NCBI GenBank assembly: GCA_031255955.1
Contig: JAIRRO010000153.1
Span: 1 to 9,833 of the forward strand
Direction: 5' to 3'
DNA from: Oscillospiraceae bacterium
GTDB lineage: Bacteria > Bacillota > Clostridia > Oscillospirales > Oscillospiraceae
Length of the DNA stretch: 9,833 nt
Position numbers and translations under genes: made by a program. Below the pieces are notes generated by a model, which searched no databases, was not told the DNA's origin, and saw only the letters and a program-made list of their open reading frames with translations. The stretch's first letter is position 1; each line of letters starts with the position of its first letter. Of the stretch, positions 6,290 to 9,833 are shown piece by piece.

Positions 6290-6905
6290 TCCACACATCA
6301 CAACAATTAAAGGCGTTAGTTCGGAATTTATCCAAGGGCAACAGTGCAAAGGCGCAATTTATCATACGAAATTACGTGATGGAGAGGTTCTTGGAGCGTC
6401 TCTCACTATCGCGCTACCGCAACAACTTGATTCTCAAGGGTGGAACCCTTGTGGCTGCGATGGTTGGTTTGGACAATCGCTCTACAATGGATGTGGACAC
6501 CACGGTAAAAGATATGGATTTGTCCGCCGAAAGCGTCTATGAGATGATCCGCGAAATTACAGCGGTCAAAATTAACGATGGTATGATATTCGAGATCAAA
6601 AGCATCGACCCAATTATGGAAGAAACGGATTATCCCGGAATTCGCGTCATGATGGAGACAACGCTGGAAGCTATGCGTACACCGTAAATTCGGATACACT
6701 GCGTTCGGCGTTTGCTGCCACCCTGAAAAAACGGGGATCATCCGCTATAGTTGCAGATGTTGATCTGATTCTCGGTGAGATTGAAGCGGATTCCGGACTA
6801 ATGGCGTTATGGGATGGCTACCGGCATAAATTCGATTATGCCGCCGATATTAGCTGGGACGCAGTAATAACCGCCGTCAAAAAGTTGGCAAAGATGGCGA
6901 TATAA
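6286..6905 (+). pseudogene. abiEii: AbiEii-family nucleotidyltransferase toxin, decayed: start codon lost, internal deletion and frameshift
   Basis: Intact AbiEii toxins are nucleotidyltransferases of the DUF1814 type, roughly 280-300 residues. The first part is recognisable from 6286 (ATA, then IHTSQQLKALVRNLSKGNSA) through FLERLSLSRYRNNLILKGG, the motif I region GLDNRSTMDVDTT (about 6466-6504) and YPGIRVMMETTLEAMRTP, then stops at TAA 6685-6687. The C-terminal part resumes in another frame: NSDTLRSAFAATLKKRGS and ALWDGYRHKFDYAADISW, 72 codons ending at TAA 6903-6905. The usual LKIDIS segment after RTP, the LAEKLET region and the RDFYDI region are absent, so roughly 80-90 residues were deleted at about 6683, taking the later catalytic motifs. 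The first ordinary in-frame start is GTG 6376, which would drop the conserved N-terminus. A catalytically active toxin is very unlikely. Confidence 0.85.
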
Positions 6906-6951
6906 CCATTATACGCGCGGTTGTCCGTGAAGCTGCAGTATCCCCTGTTAT

Positions 6952-8229
6952 TCAAGCTCCCCGCGCGCCTGACGCGCGGGGTTGCGCGGGGCGGTTCTTG
7001 CCGACGGGGATTGCCGCCCCGCGCATTTCCCGCCAAGATGAGGTTCTGCGGAAGAATGCCGCGACGAGTATCGGCAGCCACGAGAGCATAAACAGCGGGA
7101 ATGCCAGTACGCTTTTTATCATACGGCGCGGCGAATAACCGGACACGGCGGCAAGCGACGCGCCGAACACCGCCACCATAACATACGAAAAGCCCAGCGC
7201 CGCCGCGACAACGGGCAGCTCAAGCTCTCCCGCCAGAATATTAAACAGCGGCGAGAGTATCGTCGGGATAAGACTCACCAGTTGAATCAGCGGCGAGATG
7301 AGAATCATAAAGCTGTCAAAGCGCAGTCTGCGCCACGCGCGGCTTTTCAGCTCCGGCGGCGCCGATATGCGTCCGCGCCGGGTGAACAGCAGCGGCAGCC
7401 GCAGCTTTGCCACATCGATAAGCCCGCTGCACCAGCGCATACGCTGCGTGACGGACGCCTTCGGCGAATTCGGCTGCTCGTCATATGTAATGGCGCGCGG
7501 CACCCAAGCCACGTGAACACCGGCGCGCGCAAGCTGCGCGGAAAATTCCGCGTCCTCTGTAATCGTCGTCGTGTTCCAGCCGCCCAGCGCCTTTATGACA
7601 GAGCGCGACACGGCAAACCCTGTGCCGTCGATTTTCGCCGATAAACCCCAGCGCGCGCGGGCGCGATTGAAGAAGATATTAAACAGCTCGAAATATATGG
7701 CATAGCAGCCCGCCGTCACGGATTCGTATGGATTCTTGGCGGCGCGTCTGCCCTTGCAGACCAAGGCGCCCGCCGTAAACGCCTTATTCATCTCCGCAAG
7801 AAAATTCGGGGAAGCGATGTTGTCCGCGTCAAAGAAGCAAAACGCGTCATAATCCATATGTATCAGCTTTTCAAAGGCTTGTTTCAGCGCGCCGCCTTTA
7901 TATCGCACGGGTCGCTCGCAGCGGATTATTTCAGCGCCGGCTTCTATGGCGGCGCGCTCGGTGCCGTCTGTGCAGTTGTTCGGTATCACATAGATATCGC
8001 ATAGCTCCGCGGGGTATCGCTGCCGCTTCAGGCTTTTGATAACGCCCGCGATGGCGGCTTCTTCATTTCGCGCGGCGATAAGCACGGCGAAGCGCGTTTT
8101 TGGCGGCGTCGGGGCGAACCTGCGTTCGCGCAGAAACGCCAGCACCGCGACGATAATAAAGTACCCGCTGAATATACGCAGCATCGCGCCCGCCGCATCT
8201 ACAAGCGCGGCAATTAAATCAAACTCCAC
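6952..8229 (-). CDS. Membrane-bound family 2 glycosyltransferase, processive-type motifs
   Basis: This likely transfers sugars from nucleotide-sugar donors to a cell-surface glycan or lipid; donor and acceptor cannot be read from the sequence. From GTG 8229 the protein has 425 residues: one N-terminal membrane segment (about 15-33), then a cytosolic GT-A domain with FAVLIAARNEE (48-58), the DxD-like FFDADN (132-137), TED (224-226) and QRMRW (262-266). Two or three hydrophobic segments follow (about 306-336, 339-362, 370-393), then a basic Arg/Ala/Gly-rich tail. The QxxRW motif is typical of processive enzymes such as cellulose, hyaluronan and poly-GlcNAc synthases. The start is chosen because GGAGGTGAT (8233-8241) sits just upstream. 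An in-frame ATG at 8256 with AAAGGG before it would add nine residues. It converges on the abiE remnant, and no other polysaccharide gene is in view. Confidence 0.85.
   Translation of the reverse strand: MEFDLIAALVDAAGAMLRIFSGYFIIVAVLAFLRERRFAPTPPKTRFAVLIAARNEEAAIAGVIKSLKRQRYPAELCDIYVIPNNCTDGTERAAIEAGAEIIRCERPVRYKGGALKQAFEKLIHMDYDAFCFFDADNIASPNFLAEMNKAFTAGALVCKGRRAAKNPYESVTAGCYAIYFELFNIFFNRARARWGLSAKIDGTGFAVSRSVIKALGGWNTTTITEDAEFSAQLARAGVHVAWVPRAITYDEQPNSPKASVTQRMRWCSGLIDVAKLRLPLLFTRRGRISAPPELKSRAWRRLRFDSFMILISPLIQLVSLIPTILSPLFNILAGELELPVVAAALGFSYVMVAVFGASLAAVSGYSPRRMIKSVLAFPLFMLSWLPILVAAFFRRTSSWREMRGAAIPVGKNRPAQPRASGARGA
6959..6981. repeat. GC-rich 9-bp perfect inverted repeat at the convergent gene ends
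   Basis: CCCCGCGCG (6959-6967) and CGCGCGGGG (6973-6981) flank a five-base loop. It lies inside the last codons of the glycosyltransferase gene, just before that gene meets the abiEii remnant. A further GCGCGGGG follows at 6984-6991. Neither side has a T-run, so it is not a classical intrinsic terminator, though it could slow polymerase or stabilise 3' ends. It may also simply reflect the Ala/Gly/Arg-rich protein tail. Confidence 0.55.
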
Positions 8230-8232
8230 ACT

Positions 8233-8241
8233 ATCACCTCC
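8233..8241 (-). promoter_or_regulatory. Ribosome binding site favouring the GTG 8229 start of the glycosyltransferase
   Basis: On the minus strand GGAGGTGAT, close to a full anti-16S match, is followed by AGT and GTG 8229. If translation began at the upstream ATG 8256, this perfect site would be wasted inside codons for FGGDS. Confidence 0.65.
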
Positions 8242-8262
8242 GAAAAGCTTCGACATAGAAAA

Positions 8263-8307
8263 CCCTTTGGTGATAATAATAGCTGAAATTTTCTAAAAAA
8301 CAAAGGG
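8263..8307 (-). other. Weak hairpin between glnS and the glycosyltransferase gene
   Basis: CCCTTTG (8263-8269) and CAAAGGG (8301-8307) on the plus strand are perfect 7-base inverted arms with a 31-base AT-rich loop. Read on the minus strand, the second arm is followed by TTTTC, so it could be a poor terminator for glnS or a leader structure. The large loop makes a stable fold doubtful. Confidence 0.3.
8276..8303 (-). promoter_or_regulatory. Possible promoter for the glycosyltransferase gene
   Basis: In the AT-rich gap the minus strand reads TTGTTT (8303-8298), 16 bases, then TATTAT (8281-8276). The -10 matches consensus at five of six positions and the -35 at three, so this is a weak candidate in a region where AT-richness gives chance matches. 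Confidence 0.3.
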
Positions 8308-8338
8308 GGTTATTCTTAATAATTATTGAATTTTTTCG

Positions 8339-9833
8339 TTACGCGGGTTTATACCCGTCCTTTAATGCCACCGAACGGTTGAAAACCGGCTTACCGGGGC
8401 GCGATAGTTTATTGTCCGCGGCGAAATATCCTGTCCGCATAAATTGAAACGACGCGGGCGCCGCAACGTCCTTTAACGCCGCTTCAGCCTTGCAGCCGGA
8501 CATAATCTCTATCGAATGTGGATTAAGCAGCGATATAAAATCCTCGGCGGCGTCGGGCGCCGGGTGGTCAAAGAGATTTTCGTAAAGCCGCACCTCCGCG
8601 TCTGCTGCCGTGGAAATATCCACCCAGTGGATCGTGCCGCGAACCTTTCGCCCGTCGGGCGTCGTGCCGCCGCGCGTGTCGGGGTCATACTCGGCGTATA
8701 CCGTTGTGACAGCGCCGTCCGGGGCGGCATCATACCCCGTGCATTTTACGATATACGCGGATTTCAGCCGCACCTCGCCGCCTACAAACAGGCGATTATA
8801 CTTCTTCGGCGGGTCAATGGCGAAGTCGTCGCCCTCTATCCACAGCTCGCGCGTGAATGTGACCTCGCGCACCCCCGCGCCCTCGTCCTCGGGGTTGTTT
8901 TCAATTTCAAATGTCTCTGCCGCACCCTCGGGATAATTCGTCACGATGAGCTTTATAGGGCGCAGGACAACCATCGCGCGCGGGGCTGTTTTGTTCAGCT
9001 CCTCGCGCAGGCAATGCTCCAGCAGCGCAAGCTCTATGGTGTTTGAGGTTTTGCCGATGCCGATTCGGTCGCAGAAGTCGCGAATTGCCGACGGTGTATA
9101 GCCGCGCCTTCTCAGTCCGCAAAGCGTCGGCAGACGCGGGTCGTCCCAGCCGTCAACATATCCTTCCTCGACAAGGCGGCGCAGCTTGCGCTTTGACATA
9201 ACCGTGTGGTCAAGGCTGCGGCGTCCGAATTCTATCTGACGCGGCTTTGACGGCACGTCGCAGTTTTCGATAACCCAGTCATAGAGGGGTCTGTGATCCT
9301 CATATTCAAGCGAGCAAAGCGAATGTGTCACGCCCTCCAGCGCGTCCTGTATGGGATGGGCGAAGTCATACATCGGATAAACGCACCAGGCGGTGCCTTG
9401 CCTATGATGCGATATGTGGCGTATGCGGTACAGCGCGGGGTCGCGCATATTGAAGTTGCCGGAGGCGAGGTCAATTTTCGCGCGCAGTGTCATGGCGCCC
9501 TCTGGGAACTCGCCGTTTTTCATACGCGCGAATAAATCAAGCGATTCCTCTATCGGTCTGTCGCGGTGCGGACTCGTGGCGGGGACGCCCACATCGCCGC
9601 GTCGAGCCTTAAATTCCTCCGGCGAAAGCTCGCATACATAAGCCAGTCCTTTTTTGATTAGCCCCACAGCCAACTCATATGTTTCCGGGAAATAGTCTGA
9701 ACCGTAGAGGAATTTATCCCAAGAAAAGCCGAGCCACTCGATGTCCTCTTTTATCGCGTCGACATATTCCTCATCCTCGCGGGCGGGGTTCGTGTCATCC
9801 ATACGCAGATTGCACGTGCCGCCGTATTTAATC
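8339..9833 (-). CDS. glnS: Glutaminyl-tRNA synthetase (GlnRS), N-terminus beyond the right edge
   Basis: GlnRS charges tRNA-Gln with glutamine in the cytoplasm. The minus-strand frame is open to the window edge (IKYGGTCNLR then MDDTNPARED) and ends at TAA 8341-8339. Comparison with E. coli GlnRS suggests about 55 residues are missing, including the HIGH motif. Present are CVYPMYDFAHPIQDALEGVT, THSLCSLEYEDHRPLYDW, the KMSKS-loop equivalent VMSKRK (bases 9202-9185), GWDDPRLPTLCGLRRRGYT, TIELALLEHCLREELN, and the C-terminal anticodon-binding beta-barrels (KYNRLFVGGEVRLK, GRKVRGTIHWV, PGKPVFNRSVALKD). The last of these distinguishes GlnRS from GluRS. Met 9802 should not be taken as the start because the conserved sequence continues upstream of it. 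Many Gram-positive bacteria lack GlnRS and make Gln-tRNA with GatCAB, so its presence is a modest lineage clue. Confidence 0.95.
   Translation of the reverse strand, partial: IKYGGTCNLRMDDTNPAREDEEYVDAIKEDIEWLGFSWDKFLYGSDYFPETYELAVGLIKKGLAYVCELSPEEFKARRGDVGVPATSPHRDRPIEESLDLFARMKNGEFPEGAMTLRAKIDLASGNFNMRDPALYRIRHISHHRQGTAWCVYPMYDFAHPIQDALEGVTHSLCSLEYEDHRPLYDWVIENCDVPSKPRQIEFGRRSLDHTVMSKRKLRRLVEEGYVDGWDDPRLPTLCGLRRRGYTPSAIRDFCDRIGIGKTSNTIELALLEHCLREELNKTAPRAMVVLRPIKLIVTNYPEGAAETFEIENNPEDEGAGVREVTFTRELWIEGDDFAIDPPKKYNRLFVGGEVRLKSAYIVKCTGYDAAPDGAVTTVYAEYDPDTRGGTTPDGRKVRGTIHWVDISTAADAEVRLYENLFDHPAPDAAEDFISLLNPHSIEIMSGCKAEAALKDVAAPASFQFMRTGYFAADNKLSRPGKPVFNRSVALKDGYKPA

Noticed and set aside
6258..6542. 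Frame of 94 codons starting at ATG 6258 across the abiEi-abiEii junction
   Set aside because: The translation resembles nothing, and the conserved AbiEii sequence is in a different frame over the same bases.
5643..6950. Flanking direct repeats or an att site marking insertion of the abiE cassette
   Set aside because: Comparing the bases after dapL's stop with those after 6905 by eye gave no convincing shared sequence.
6959..6991. CRISPR-like or repetitive element from the CGCGGGG copies
   Set aside because: There are only two or three short GC-rich copies with no regular spacing, and they encode the Ala/Gly/Arg-rich end of the glycosyltransferase.

Overview
The window looks like a chromosomal segment of an anaerobic Gram-positive bacterium of the Clostridia/Oscillospirales type. 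The grounds are the diaminopimelate aminotransferase (DapL) lysine route, strong GGAGG-type ribosome binding sites, GTG/TTG starts, and GC-rich codon use with AT-rich intergenic gaps. This placement is inferred from gene content, not from a marker gene. No RNA gene, CRISPR array or insertion sequence is visible, and coding density is very high. No gene-free stretch reaches 300 bases.

Positions 1-5642 (+) hold a tight metabolic operon: carB (cut by the left edge), dapF, nadE, dapL. carB and dapF have no stop codon between them and read as one polypeptide. The codon just before dapF's ribosome binding site is CGA, one transition away from TGA. DapL and DapF catalyse consecutive steps (tetrahydrodipicolinate to LL-diaminopimelate to meso-diaminopimelate). 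CarB makes carbamoyl phosphate for arginine and pyrimidines, and NadE finishes NAD synthesis. The CarB also lacks about 45 residues of the central oligomerisation domain.

Positions 5644-6905 (+) hold a decaying AbiE-type (type IV) toxin-antitoxin locus of visibly lower G+C. It begins two bases after dapL's stop with a perfect consensus promoter (TTGACA, 17 bp, TATAAT). That promoter is embedded in a nested palindrome that looks like an AbiEi autoregulatory operator. The AbiEi antitoxin gene is intact and probably starts at TTG. The AbiEii nucleotidyltransferase toxin is broken twice: its expected start codon reads ATA, and an internal deletion with frameshift removes the middle of the protein.

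Positions 6952-8229 (-) encode a membrane-bound family 2 glycosyltransferase with the D, TED and QxxRW motifs of processive enzymes. Positions 8339-9833 (-) encode glutaminyl-tRNA synthetase, whose N-terminus lies beyond the right edge. These two genes converge on the abiE remnant. The AT-rich gap between them holds a possible promoter and a weak hairpin.

I do not see a wholly new multi-gene system. The most noteworthy points are the CarB-DapF fusion, the reduced CarB core, and the abiE locus, where a nested operator and intact antitoxin survive beside a doubly damaged toxin.
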